From assembly GCA_032622095.1 (NCBI GenBank), contig CP136062.1, positions 6,388,001-6,452,000 of the forward strand: a stretch of DNA of 64,000 nt, given 5' to 3'. Every line of letters starts with the position of its first letter. Position 1 is the stretch's first letter. A program made the position numbers and the translations under genes. Below the pieces are notes generated by a model. The model did no database searches and was not told the DNA's origin. It was given only the letters and a program-made list of their open reading frames with translations. This stretch comes from Siphonodentalium dalli (lineage: Eukaryota > Mollusca > Scaphopoda > Gadilida > Siphonodentaliidae). Shown in pieces: positions 46,459-59,200 of the stretch.

Positions 46459-46972
46459 CAGGTCAGGCACATCCTGAATTCCACTATTATAGTGATATTT
46501 GACTATAACATATTCATGTTTCCTTTATTTGTGTTGGGAATAGAAGACGGCGCATACCAGTGCACAGCCAAATGTCACTCATAACAATATCGCAGTGAAT
46601 GAACAGCTTTCCGACAAAATTCGTTGTGCAATCTTTTGCGCCAGCTTTGATATTCAATAATATTATACTATTTCTAATATATCCCGTTCTAAATGACAAT
46701 AGCAGGATAACTCAATCGCTCCTTCATACCAATATTTCAACTAATTACATGCTAATTGAGTTGCTTATCGTGTGCCGTCATGATTAATAATTCTCCTGGA
46801 CAAACTATGTGCATGGTATCGAGTTAGTGCGATTTGATTTTGAATAATATGTGTGGGAAAAATGATTTTGGATTATCCCTCTTTTATCAAATTAACAAAA
46901 CGGTAATGGTCAAATACCACTATAATAGTGTAATATCGCTATAATAGTGGAATTCGGGATGTGCCTGACCTG
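46459..46972. mobile_element. 514-bp MITE with GTCAT flanks
   Basis: The left end CAGGTCAGGCACATCCTGAA, TTCCACTATTATAGTGATAT matches in reverse complement the right end (CCACTATAATAGTG, CTATAATAGTGGAATTCGGG, ATGTGCCTGACCTG). GTCAT flanks both sides (46454-46458 and 46973-46977), a likely 5-bp target duplication. The arms are ~80 bp, and the right arm has one extra ATAGTG repeat. No coding capacity. Confidence 0.82.
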
Positions 46973-47128
46973 GTCATTGTGCGTTTTTGTTTTTATTTGG
47001 TTTTGTCTGCAATATTTCGCCAGTCAGTGTCGACTTTGGCTTTAAGAAATCTATTCTTAGAATGGATTTCATAAATATGTACACATTGCTTACCTCAGGT
47101 GTGTTCATAATCGTAGGTGTTGAGTTAT

Positions 47129-47158
47129 TATACTTCCATATTTTAATATGGAAGTATA
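47129..47158. repeat. 14-bp-arm palindrome
   Basis: TATACTTCCATATT, a TT spacer, then AATATGGAAGTATA. It lies at the start of an AT-rich, possibly repetitive segment (47130-47530). A related palindrome, AAACTTCCAATTGGAAGTTT, lies at 52333-52352. Confidence 0.8.
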
Positions 47159-48808
47159 TTGTTATTCAATTTTTTATTTTTCACTATTATTATTATTTAT
47201 TATTCTTAATATATTTTGAAACCCTTATATCTCAGAAAGTTTAAAAGATAAAGCATTGAAATTTGGCAGGTATATGCACCATGCCAAGGTGCATGGTAAT
47301 GAAGCATTTAGGTTTGTGTCCTAACTTGCCTACCAGAGTTATGGCCCTTAAACACAAATTTTGAAAAAAGTTTGTACGCAGATCTTCTCCTATGATAAGT
47401 CAAGCAGCTGAATTCGGTTCCCGTAATCGTGTTAACTAACGAAAGGACACGAATCGGGGAAATTTTCAAAAAGGTCCGAAAACAATTTGTTGACCAGGGG
47501 AGGGGTGCAAAATTTGTCAATTTGTTTCTTGTCACCGATTCCAACCATTTTTACTGTTGTGTATCTATGCGACGTACTGATGCTAATCGTGAAAGAATTT
47601 TGTAAATCTGTTGAGAAATGACCAAGCTATAACACATCGAAAAATGTACTAATAAAGTCCGTGTGTAGAAAGTGCTTGTGTCCAGATCTTCTCCTAGACG
47701 AAGCGCAACAGCTGGATTTGCTCTATGTGAGCGTCTTAAACATAGACAGAAGACCAAAACCAAAAAATGCCAATGTAAAACATTACACCGATGACCACTG
47801 GCGATATATTTCAACATCCATTCCTGTTCGGCGCACTGCGTTAATTGTTATATTGGCTAATGGGTAATCACTCTATGTCGACTGTCTGTCTTGTCAGCCG
47901 GCCGTGATTCTGCGGTTTTATCACGGTGCGGCTTAAACTTGACATATTTTGAGTCCAAAAACGCTCAAAATTCATTAGTTTTAGAATAGTAGTTTTTAAA
48001 AACGCCCATTTTTTACAAAAAAAATTCTCGACTTTGATATTTGAAAAGTAACGAAACTGTGGTGTCAGCTGTATAATGTTATAAGACTTCTCGGCATGGA
48101 CCACCTTTCCATAAAGCACAATCCGTCTTATGCGCGGACTTTCGCTCGCAGTTCCCAATTGAATTGAAACCATTTTAATATATGATATATTTAAATTGAA
48201 TGAATGGGAGTCAGCGTATCCCGCCCGAGACCCCAACCTTGCCTCCCTTAAGTCGCTAATTTTGGTATCATAATTTCCGAACGTAACTATCTAAGGTTTG
48301 GTATTACATTCCCATCTGTTATATAGCATGAGTTTGTTGAATTTAGATCTGACCATTTAAAAACTGTCTCTTTATCATCTGTATGTGTCACAAGTTAAAA
48401 TATATGACTTTATTGCCCGTTTGTTAAGATCGCTGATTGCACATTTCGCATTAATTGGACGAGACGTGATGTAAAGTGTTATAACTTAGGAAGAGTCCGA
48501 CAACGACGTCGTAAGTTCGTCCGTTAATCGGAAAATAACCACAAATATGTCTTAAAGCGCCGACTAATTCACCACCTGCGTGTATTCAAGAATATGAATC
48601 ACACCACAATTAAGCGAATTGTATATTGAATGTGTAGGTATAAGCTGCCATGTATATATCATTCCCAGAATGCTACCATATCATGACAATATATTAGTTA
48701 AAATAAAACACCTTGAACTGTTGGGAACATCGCGATATATGTAAGCGAGCAAAGATAGTTTAATGTCATCATACGCTATTTCGCTGTTGCGAAATGGGTG
48801 ATCATTCG
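47159..48808. other. Unassigned segment
   Basis: About 1.65 kb without a recognised gene. CAGATCTTCTCCTA occurs at ~47380 and again at ~47684, each after a GTTTGTACG/GTGCTTGTG-type stretch, suggesting a dispersed or tandem repeat. Frames up to 122 codons have no known domain. Confidence 0.4.
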
Positions 48809-49068
48809 ATCGCTTCTCGGCCTTTGGCTCGAGCCCGTGCTGTGATATACGTCCCCGACGATGGCTGGCCATCGGACGGGACTTCCACGGTGTGGGTTCG
48901 CAGCCTGAGGAGGACAAGTGGTCGTGACGGACTTCCGCTTTAGCGGGGACTGACCCCGACAGGCAATTTGACCATCTCGTAAGGGTGTGTCACCTCTTTC
49001 GGGGTGCTCCAGCCGATATGAGTGGTCCGCAATAGCCCCGGGTTCTAAAAAAAAAAAAAAAAAAAAAA
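48809..49068 (+). mobile_element. Retroposed RNA with a U2 snRNA-like head and poly(A) tail
   Basis: The segment starts ATCGCTTCTCGGCCTTTGGC, which matches the first ~23 nt of U2 snRNA from its very first base with one T missing. The match then stops. A GC-rich body of about 215 nt follows, then a run of 22 A (49047-49068). Predicted hairpins in the body: CGATGGC/GCCATCG (48859-48874), CCGC-TTTA-GCGG (48935-48946), GGGG/CCCC (48945-48957) and CACCTC-TTTC-GGGGTG (48991-49006). An AATTTGA word at ~48965, before the last hairpin, is only loosely Sm-site-like. I infer an snRNA-headed SINE or a chimeric U2 retropseudogene. The body is not recognised, and no clear target duplication is seen. Confidence 0.7.
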
Positions 49069-49151
49069 TAATCACATTGAACGACATATTTAATTATGTT
49101 TGTGTGTGAATAATGATTGTTAACTTGTGAAGACTTGCAATAACATATTAA

Positions 49152-49652
49152 ATGGTAAAATACGCGCGTTCGTATCCGTATATTTACAAAAATATCCGTC
49201 TATTTTACAAGCTCGACATGCCATGTTTGTTTATGGTATACTACAGTTCCAACACATCGGCTATTTATCATTTTGCTGGTGAGAAAGCGTATGTTCACTT
49301 TTGTGCTATTTATATGTACAGAACAAGGAACCATTACTCGGGAACGCAACCTACTGAAATGCATATAGATGTACGCGAATCATGTTACGTTCTCACACAA
49401 TGCAATTATCCCAAATCCGCGCTCTTTAAAATAGAATTGGCTGCATGGCTGCATGGCTGGCCTACTTCTGATGGAACAGTGTGTTACGCACCTGTCCGAC
49501 TAAGTCACTTTGAACCCAAATGTATACAAAATTCGCACAAGCTGGGGAAAAGTTCCCGATCTTGGACAGTCAGTACAATCGGTATAAACGTTTGTAATGA
49601 CATAACGTGTCTTGGCAGCATTACCTGTCATGCTATATTGATATGTTTCTGA
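49152..49652 (+). other. Open frame of 166 codons, not recognised
   Basis: This is one of the longest uninterrupted frames in the window. It has no recognisable domain, no clear signal peptide and no repeat structure. It is rich in Tyr, Ser, Ile and Cys, as AT-rich noncoding DNA often is when translated. It could be a chance frame; evidence for a gene is lacking. Confidence 0.15.
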
Positions 49653-50405
49653 ATTATATTTAATGCTTGATTCCTGATTCACAAGTGACATTTCAGTGAT
49701 CTTTCTAGAACGTTCCCGAGCATGATAGAACTTCAAATAAAACATATTCGCCTTTGTCCCATTCTGGTGATTTTGGGCTCGTGTTTAGCATGTTACTAAT
49801 TGTATAATAAGACGTAATCAAGACATGTGTTATCAGTTGTGTGAGTGATTGCCATTCGCGCATTAGTATTTCATAAATAAATATATCCGCTGCACGTAGA
49901 TATAACTGTCACTTATATTACTGACCGTTGAAATCACTGACCCGACAAACTGATAAACCAAGAATTAACAGTCTTGGCAAATTACAGATCGGCATTGATT
50001 TAAAACTTCGCACTTCATTGTGGACATACTATAACTATCCGTATCTTTCACGAGAATATACCGTCACATTGCAGTTATAATTTTTAACATCTCAAGTCTT
50101 TAATTTTGAATATAGGCACAAGATATAGGCACATGCGTGTATGTGGAACCCCTGCATGTTCTTTATTCCCGTTGCCAATTAAATATATATATTGTACACA
50201 TGTGTAATAAAACCGAACTGTGTGTGTGTGTTCATTTGTTTGTCGGTCTGACCTGCTATTGGTGACCAACCGGTTGGTTCATGACAAAAAAAATTGGAAC
50301 ACACGGTGAATTGTCACGTGGAGTGTCATGGGATAGGTACATCTGACGTCATGTGATTTAATTTTGAATTCATGAATAATTTAATAACATTTTTACATTT
50401 ATATC
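49653..50405. other. Unassigned segment with a short GT microsatellite
   Basis: GTGTGTGTGTG near 50220-50230; nothing else recognised. Confidence 0.35.
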
Positions 50406-50579
50406 TACAGTATGCCCTAAGTAATCGACTCCTTAAACATAGCAGAATTATGGGTAACATATCAGGATTTAGTGGGAAATATAGCCTGCTGACATTCATC
50501 CGAAATCTCTCCTGAATCCCGAAAAGTTACCCATAATTCTGCTGTGTTTAAGGGGTCGATTACATAGGGCATTACTGTA
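50406..50579. mobile_element. 174-bp foldback MITE
   Basis: Left arm TACAGTATGCCCTAAGTAAT, CGACTCCTTAAACATAGCAG, AATTATGGGTAAC; the right arm is its reverse complement with a few changes (GTTACCCATAATTCTGCTG, TGTTTAAGGGGTCGATTAC, ATAGGGCATTACTGTA). Arms of ~54 bp surround a ~65-bp centre. TA occurs at both ends. Confidence 0.88.
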
Positions 50580-50589
50580 TATTTGCGAA

Positions 50590-50705
50590 TTTCTGTCTGT
50601 CTGCCTGTGTCTGTCTTCTACACAAATTACAGGAGACCATCTAGATGATACCAAAGGGGTCTACTAGGGGTAACTTTTTACGAGAAATATAATTTCAAAA
50701 GTAGC
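50590..50705 (+). repeat. Start of the TCTGTCTG dispersed family, fragment
   Basis: TCTGTCTGTCTGCCTGTGTC, ACAAATTACAG, ACCATCTAGATGATACCAAA, GGGGTCTACTAGGGGTAACT and TTTTA match 55013-55100 in order. Confidence 0.7.
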
Positions 50706-50875
50706 CTCATTCTTCATCTTTTATTTTTGCGAACTGATGTGTTTATGATGTTCATGTATCATAATATAAGGTTTGAAGTATACATGGCTGTAACTAAATA
50801 AATACTTCAATAGTTGTGGAACGGATTAATCGAGATAAACAAAATTACGATCGAAAAGGTGAGCCACTACTTATT

Positions 50876-52104
50876 AGCTCAACTTACTTTGTAAGTTTGA
50901 GCTATTGCCATGGTTTGGCGTCCGTCGTCTGTGTGTGCGTGTGTCCGTCAACAATGTCCTTTGGCGCGGGCTATAGGTTGTATCTTTGGTTTGATCTTTA
51001 TGAAATTTGTCATGAATGTTGACATTGACATGTAGATGGGAACGAGTCATTATGGGGTCATTTGGCCCAAAAACATGGCCGCTGGTGGCCATCTTGGATT
51101 TCAAAATTCAATCTATTGGCGCGGGCTACATGTCGTACTGTGCATCTGATCATCATGAAATTTGTCATGGATGTTAATATTGACATGTAGATGGGAACGA
51201 GTCATTTTGGGGTCGTTCGGCCAAAAACCATGGCCGTCAGCAGCCATCTTGGATTTGACTCTTTGCATGACTAAATCCTTTGGCGCGGGCTACAGGTCGT
51301 AGTTTTGGTCGGAACTTCATGAAATTTGTCAGGGATGTTAACAGTGACATGTAGATGGGAATGAGTGATTTTGGGGTCGTTCGGCCAAAAACATGGCCGC
51401 CAGCAGCCATCTTTGATTTTAAAATTCAATCCATTGGCACGGGCTACAGGTCGTACTGTTCGTCTGATCATCATAATATTTATCATGGATGTTAATATTA
51501 ACATGTATATGGGAACGAGTGATTTTGGGGGGGAGTCGTTTGGCTAAAAAACATGTCCGCCAGCAGCCATATTGGATTTTACTCTTTGCATGACTAAATC
51601 CTTTGGTGCGGGCTACAGGTCGTAGCTTTGGTCGGAACTTCATGAAATGTGTCATGGATGTTAACAATGACATGTAGATGGGAAACGAGTCATTTGGAAG
51701 TCGTTCAGCCAAAAAACATGGCCGCCAGCAGCCATCTTGATTTTTCTCTTTGCATGACTAAATCCATTGGCACAGGCTACAGGTCGTACCTTTGATCAGA
51801 TCATTGTGAGATTTGTAAAGGCTGTAGATGGGAACAGGTCATTTTGGGGTAATTCGGAAAGAAACATGGCTGCCGGTGGCCATTTTAGAATTTACTCTTT
51901 GCATCAATAAATCCTTTGGCACACCATAAACACCACATCCCTGATCCGATCATTATGAAACCTGTCATGGATGTTGATATTGACATGTACATCTAGTCTT
52001 ACTTAGACATTTCAATTCGCACCTTTCCTATTCCTCCATTTACTGTCAACCATTAAATTATTCCCCTACCTAAGTTGAGCTACAGTGCCATTGACACTTT
52101 CATA
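50876..52104 (-). mobile_element. ~165-bp family element, full-length, minus strand, about six units
   Basis: On the minus strand: head ATGAAAGTGTCAATGGCACT, GTAGCTCAACTTAGG (52104 downward), about six tandem units, then the tail CAAACCATGGCAATAGCTCA, AACTTACAAAGTAAGTTGAG, CT (to 50876). The tail makes a stem-loop (AGCTCAAACTTAC/GTAAGTTGAGCT) and is followed by AATAA, as after the copy at 43040. The AGCTCAACTTA head and TAAGTTGAGCT tail are themselves inverted repeats. Shared head and tail in two distant copies with different unit numbers define one element with a variable internal array. Confidence 0.87.
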
Positions 52105-54835
52105 TTCCATGACTTTTTGAAGTTATAGATATAGTTATAAGTATTGTGGTTATGGTTACGGCTAGAGCATGGTTATGCTTATAGAAACATTTAGTATTGG
52201 GACATGGTACGGGTTGCCGATAGGTATGTTATGATTAAGGTTTGGGTTATGATTAAGGTTTGGGTTATGGGAAAGGTAATGATTGAGAGGGGATTTGGAT
52301 AGGAATATATATGATAATTATATGGAAGTATCAAACTTCCAATTGGAAGTTTAAAATTTCTAGTTTAACATGTTTTCAGTGTGAATGTTGAGAGGCGAAA
52401 CATGTCTGCACCGTGCACGCAGACATGTTTTTTTTTATGTGTGCGTACTGATACAAACTTATCAAGCAACAAACTCATATTTCTTTCGCTCGTTGTGAAT
52501 AGAAATACATGATATACAAGCCATTATCAATAACATGATTGGATTGGTTCACACCATCAATAAATCAAATGGCTTAAAATAGTTAATATCTTTGGAACTA
52601 TATTATGTCTCGATCCATGCCTCATCACCCAATATTTGATTTGGGACACACTAAAGTTGTATGAATCTATGATGAATTCGATTTATTTAAAAGGACTCTG
52701 CGATCTATCAATCTATCGGAACTTATAATTTTCGTTTGTCGGCTTTACACTTTGAGAATATTCCATCCAACTTTTAGGCGGAAACACCGATAGAAAATTG
52801 AAGAAAATATCTAAACACCCAGTGGGGCCTCTAAAATCCTCTTTCGGTGCAAATATTTTTAATATTTTTATAAAATATGTAAACAAAATTTGTTCATGCA
52901 ATTTGATTATTTAACTTTTTGTTAAACTTCAGTGCTCAGATTCACAATTTTTAATATCTTTGGCTTGTATTAAAGACATTATTTGCCCATATATAATGAA
53001 GTACATGTATAACTAACATGTGCTGACAAGAATTATTTATCAAAGTTTTTGCTCTTGGTCATTTTGATAAATTATACTAACTTCGCTGCCGATCGAGGTG
53101 GGAATTAATCAATATTACAAAATGGCGGCCGTTGCCAACAATAGAATTTTGGACTCCGCTGAACCCCGCTGACCCTTGAGTTATGAAAAAATTATCCTAT
53201 TTTAGGTAATTTAAAATTATTTTTAGATTGGGCCGAAAAAGTTGATTAGTATATCCGATATTCACATACGTATACCCTGGTCGCTTCGCTTCCGCGGCTT
53301 CGCCGCGGGAGAGCGGGCGCTATAATGAGGTATGTGATAAGACATATCGTCTTATATCCATAAATAAATCACATACATCTAGGACAAATTGGAACCTAGG
53401 TGACAATATGTCTACTACATATATGCTAAGCCATATATAGGCCTACTAGTACTCGGATATATGTATATATATTATTGCTATTTATGTCGGGATATTTTAA
53501 TATATAGACACAGCCACGTATGATGTGAACAAATCTGAACTCTTCACTTTTGCGCATATGGTTTAAACCGGCCTCAAATTACATTTTATATGTTACCGTA
53601 CAATACATGAAATTGCCGCCAGGCCCTGTTCCAAAAAATATATTTGCAGGATAAGAGAACTATACGCGCATTACAGTAAAACGAATATTATGATATCAAT
53701 TTGTTATTAGATGTACTCAAAAACCTACCCCTGCCCTATTGCATAAAACGCCATTGACATAAAAGATCCTTCGTATTCTATGAAAATGCTAACTGTTTAG
53801 TTAGAAATCGGAAGTACTAATTGCATAATCATGGTTCAATATAAAGAGTTACACATCTTTGACCCGTTCTGAAACAAATAAAGAACGTTTATTAGAGCCA
53901 ATAATATTATACGACATTACGAATATAACCACGTATATAGGCCTATATGATTAAGACATCGTGTATCAGTTTCAGTTGAATAGCGTGGTCACAATAGCAT
54001 AACCATTGAATATTCTCCCATTCGTGCGGTACCAATTATGTAATAGTATGACGATTTCATTTGGAAATATTAAATAAATAAATCACTGATTATCTCTCCA
54101 GTGTCAAATAGAGCGTGATTGAAAAGTCGTAATTATATAATGTTGTCCCCACATATCCTTAGGTCGCCATTTGGCTACATATAGAACTATGTGATATATG
54201 CATGACACCTCGTATCAGTAGCATAATCGTTCGGGGATTCCATCATTCACGAGTTATCAATGCTGTTATAATTATAATTATATTTATGACAATTTGCAAT
54301 GATGCACAATCACTGCTTTCGTGCTAGAATAAATCAGGCAACATCAAACCCCGAAAAAACACGAAAATAACACAAACTAAGATCATATGAGTAAGCTTAT
54401 TGGTTCGGAAATGTAACATAGCGTTTTTGAGCACTTTTTAACTGCCGTTTATGTCAAATTATAGGTATATATCTCTAAACAATGCATATCCATGTATCAA
54501 CAAGACATATATCTATGAAAATGCTAGCTTCTATAACCATGGCGAGGTGTTATCACACTACAGCAGCCGTTGTTTTGGTCCACATTTTAGTGATAAAAGC
54601 ACACGAATGTCATGTTGTCTCATACATGTAGAATAATGAATATAGGAGTATTAGCCAAGCTAGTAAAATGATTGGGACTATTATACACAATAAAGTTAGC
54701 AGCACAAATATTACCTATTGTTCCTTTGTTGTTCTCTATGCAGCTCTATGTTCATAAATAAACTTTCTTCATCGGGCGTGAAGCGTAGCGATCGGAAAGT
54801 GCCGCGCATCGTTTATCGGAGAGAGGCGCGTTTCT
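52105..54835. other. Unassigned AT-rich segment
   Basis: About 2.7 kb without a recognised gene. A two-copy GGGTTATGATTAAGGTTT repeat lies near 52235-52272. A GC-rich hairpin CCGCGGCTTCGCCGCGG lies near 53293-53309 within TCGCTTCGCTTCCGCGGC. Confidence 0.4.
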
Positions 54836-54925
54836 TGTGTAACAGATGAACCCCCGTGCTAGGTAGAGGAATGAGCCTGGCCCGCAAGTTGGGTGCGTTC
54901 GAATCGGAACTAGGTTCCATACGCG
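54836..54925 (+). other. Possible tRNA-like fragment
   Basis: GTGCTAGGTAGAGG (A-box-like) and GCGTTCGAATCGG (B-box-like, with GTTCGAATC intact) are ~40 nt apart. The acceptor ends do not pair and no clean cloverleaf forms, so this would be a SINE head or tRNA relic at most. Confidence 0.25.
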
Positions 54926-55009
54926 GGAGGATGGGGTAGTCGGAGAAAGGAGAAAGGGGAGTGACAATTTTTTGGCGTATATATAGATAATATATATCTA
55001 TATCTATAT

Positions 55010-55925
55010 TTGAGAATGTCTGTCTGTCTGTGTTCTATAGAAATTCACAGTGGACCACATATATGGTACAAAAAGGGTCTAATAGGGGTAATTTTTAACA
55101 GAAAGATAATGGCGAGGGTTAGACATTTGTAAAGTGACGCAGTTGTTGTCAGGGGCAGAAAAGGGGAGGGGCAGAAAAAACAATTGTGGCCGATTGCCAC
55201 CAAACTTATATATAATCATCCCCATAATATGAGGAATCTAATGGTGTAGTTTAAATTTGTCAAAAGTCGCGCCGTTCGCGTCAGAGATGCCCGGAAGTGA
55301 GAGGGGCACCAAAATTGATCAAAAATAATTCTGGCGCCGAATTCCACCAAATTGATGCACATTCTTCTGAGATATTCTCCATGATACAAGGAATCTTATT
55401 GTATGATTTAAAGACGCCAAATTGGTGTCGTTGGGGTGAGAGATTTTGGGGGCGGTTGGTGGGTACTAAATCTGATACAAATTTGTTTAATCGCCGGTTG
55501 CCACGAAACTTATACAAATTCATCCCCACCAAACTTACAAATAATAATCACCATGATATCAGGAGTCTAATTGTGTGGTTTAAAGATGATAAAAGTGGGG
55601 CCATTCGAGTCAGGGTTCCATAGAGGGTGAGATGGACACAAACTTTGATAAACAATACGTTTAGGGTCGATTTCCACCTAGTTGATACATATTCTTTTCC
55701 GTGATACGATTAATCGAATCGTGTGGTTTAAATGCGCCAAATTTGTGCCTTTCTGTTTGAGAGACATGCAATGGTGGCCCTAAATTTGTACACTCGCCAG
55801 TTTTCATAAATTTCATACATATTCATCTATATAATGAGTCTAAGTGTGTGGTTTAATGATGTCAAAAGTTGCGCCGCTTGAGTCCGAAATAGGGACGGGA
55901 GGGTCACCAAAAACTTATTAAAATA
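55010..55925 (+). repeat. TCTGTCTG dispersed family with degenerate ~155-bp tandem units
   Basis: A TCTGTCTGTCTG head is followed by about five units. Landmarks are CGATTGCCACCAAACTTATA, CATCCCCATAATATGAGGAA, TCTAATGGTGTAGTTTAAA, GTCAAAAGTCGCGCCGTTCG and GTCAGAGATG, each present several times with many changes. A 108-codon frame here spans two units and is not a gene. Confidence 0.75.
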
Positions 55926-56165
55926 TGTTTAGAGCCAATTACCATCAAACTCATACACGTTCTTCTCAAATAATAAGCCCACGTACGCGACGTCCCGCAG
56001 GGGCGGAGCGGTGGGCTTTAGTTGGTACTGGGCGTACGCACTCGACGCTGGGAGAGCATTGGATCTGCAATACTGTTAAACGAAAAAATAAGTTTCTAAA
56101 AATATATCATGACCCCGACACACACTTTGAACTTTGAACTCGTCTTCCCAAGCCACATATGCAGC

Positions 56166-56200
56166 GATTGGATAATCGCGTTTGTCTTAACCAATCAGAA
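56166..56200. promoter_or_regulatory. Paired CCAAT boxes (possible promoter)
   Basis: GATTGG (56166-56171, an inverted CCAAT) and CCAATCAG (56191-56198) lie ~20 bp apart, a pattern of NF-Y-type promoter sites. They sit ~150 bp upstream of a consensus splice donor at 56348. No TATA box is evident. This is suggestive only. Confidence 0.3.
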
Positions 56201-56249
56201 TCGACGTTGCTCACAGACGGTTGTTAGGCAAGTGATGCTATTCAAACAA

Positions 56250-59200
56250 AGTTGAAAATCGCCACCTCGGATTATTATTTCAACGAATTGCCAACTACAA
56301 CACACGCGTTGGGCGAGAAAAAAACTGCTTACATTATGATATACAAGGTGAGTACATGTACATGATCAGTATCGGGTGTAGGATGTACCATTGTACGCCT
56401 TGTTTGGCGGCGAATGTAATAAATTCACCAATTCCAGCCAATTTCCAGGCGATGGCAGATTGACTCTTGACCGTTGACTACAAGTTTAGTGACTCGGTTT
56501 TAAAGTCATAATTCCACGATTCACTCTTGCAACAAATTTAGAAATTACAATTTGAACGAACCAAGCATCTACTTCATTTGTGATTATACTTGCGAGTACT
56601 ATGTTACGTTCACAGCGACATAATTAATTTATGAACACAGTTTTGTCAAAGGTGTCATTACCTGCGACCAGGAATTATTTAGACAGAACGGAAGCGATCG
56701 AATTCTCGAATTGTTGACTTGTCGAATGATAGAACACTGACACACGGCGATGGTAAATTGGTTATCACGGTGATAATCCTGATGAGAAAGTATGGAATAA
56801 TACAATAAGTCTGCCGTACACAACAATGACTACAGTACAGTACCGTTTTATATAACAGTTTGTTTTCAGTTTTGAAACTTGTCAGAGTAAACTGGTATTA
56901 TTTTTAACCATTCTGCAATACCAAATGGCCTCACCTTCACCTGTTCACACTACTAGTATGTTTATACACTTCATCTTTAAGTTAATCATGATTGCAAGGA
57001 AATACCGTACGTAGCGGGAATTATCTTGGATCCAGCTATTATTTTTTTAACCTTTCATCCTAATATTTGTAATATTATAATAGTCTCTCTGACACTCATG
57101 TATGAACATTATTATTTTTCGCTCAGTTTTAAATTTACGCAGCTACAGATACAGTTCTTAATTCAATTTGAATATATATTTGAGAACCGCCATGCACAAC
57201 ATACATGTAAATGTACTGCATGCACCAGTACCGGTACATATAAAAAGGCCAAAAAAAATTCCATGTTTCGACTGACCAAAATCCATGTTCAGGACCTCAA
57301 ACCTAATGTTTTTTCCCTCGACAGCTATAATTTTTTTGCCGAACTTTACCGTTACACACTTTTGCCTCTTCCTGTCATAAATACAAAACAAATTTCTAAC
57401 ACAACTCCATTGTGAAAACACTATACATTAAACCGAAACAACTATCATGCAAGCCTTCCATCATGATCAGTTAACATGCATTTTTTCGGTTTCCCCATGT
57501 GTAAGCTGAGATATAAAAATGGATTAACTTACTGAATGCGAAATCGCTATGGTACCATACATGATTTGTGGTTATGTTAAAACCCAATTGGTCTGTCTTT
57601 CAATTCTGTTATTGTTTAGTCAGCTAACGATCAGTGAGAGCAAGTACAATGACAGTGTTCTCCTTTCGTTTCACACAAGCTGACACAAGTAGAACTTTTC
57701 TCAAAGTAAATTTATCTTCTCATGTGCATGGTCAGTGGCTCAGTGAACACTGATCCCCAGTGACAAGCGACTGTTCATCGCAGTTACTAGTACCATGGAA
57801 ATGTACATGTTAAAACTCAACCATTTTAAGTTACCTACTTGTACCGCTGCAAACTTGGCTTGAAAGATATATGTCTTATTAGCATCATGGTAGCAACTGT
57901 TTAAGTAATGGTTCCCATCACAGAACACATGGCCAACGCTGATAATCCTCAAGCATATTAGGCAAAAAAATAATAATACCTGTGGAATTGTGGGATATAG
58001 ACATACATATTTGTATGACCGTCCAGTTAAACTTTTCACATGCCCATAATTTAACTGATGGGAAAGGTTATAAATATACCTTCGATCAACCTATATACCT
58101 TAATCAACTATTACAGTGCCCGTGAACATTTTGACAAGTGCAAATTTTGGCACCTGCGAATAAAATATTGCCAGTAATTATAGATGTGGGAGCAATAGGT
58201 CCCTTTTCCTGGGAAAGACTTGGCCAATGCAATCTCTTGTATACTAGTAGGTGAGGTGCCATATTGGCGACTCGCATATATACGAGAATGTATTGGCACA
58301 GGGTTTTTGCAAAATTTCAGGAAGCTACAGTTAGGAAAGGGTTAATAAATAGCACCAGCTAAGAAGTAGTATCAGCTTAGAAGATAATATATGTAGGAAA
58401 ATTGATACACAGGGGTACTGTAACGTGACCCATGGATTGTCGTGGGATAGGTGCTGTGTTTCTCAGATGATTTTAAAGTGGCACTAATAATTAGCAATAA
58501 AGAGTGTTTGTCATCAGCTTAGAATATATGTAAGGGGAACTGTCTCAGGTGTCTCATGGAATAGGTGCAGCAAATCAAAGAGACACTAATAATTAGCTTG
58601 GATGACTTGTGGGCACAATAATTATTTAACCCTCATAAAAGCAAAATCCTGGTATCCCAGCTACAGTAGTAGTTACTACTTTTTATTTTTATGTTGACAA
58701 CAATGCTTTTAGATGTCAGCAAAAATTTACATGGTTGTACTCGGTAGTTTAAACTGCTTGGCATAAAAAAAGGACTGTTAAGTCGTTATTTTTATTTAAC
58801 AGTTCAAACTCCATGAAAAGAAGCCATAGTACTTACAATGCAGCATACACTTGATCAATTGATTAGTTGTGCAACCACACTTGTTAAAATCATGTCTGTA
58901 TTGTGTATGTATTACTGTATACTTAAAGTGTTTTATTTTCTATTTTCAGGGATATTTTGGATCTACATCCTGCTTATCACACATATAACTAATTAACTAT
59001 ATAACTATATCAACTATCAGAAGTTCAACTCTGTGATCTGACATTTACTGGTTCTGAATACATTTTGAAAAGGCATCAGACAATTTTTTTGGACAGGTGA
59101 CAGGTGTAAAATTAAAATTCACAATCAGAGATTAAATGGAACTGTTGTATCCTGACTATGGTGACACAAATATAAAATCCACTATTTTCTGTGGGCTCTC

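Noticed and set aside
48809-48835. Functional U2 snRNA gene
   Set aside because: Only the first ~23 nt match; the branch-point recognition region and the rest of U2 are absent, and the segment ends in poly(A).
49152-49652. 166-codon protein-coding gene
   Set aside because: Kept only as an unrecognised open frame. No domain, splice context, codon pattern or flanking gene signal supports it.
54836-54925. Functional tRNA gene
   Set aside because: There are A- and B-box-like words, but the acceptor and anticodon stems do not pair.
57026-57415. 129-codon plus-strand gene and overlapping minus-strand frame
   Set aside because: Both strands are open over the same AT-rich stretch, and neither shows a known domain.
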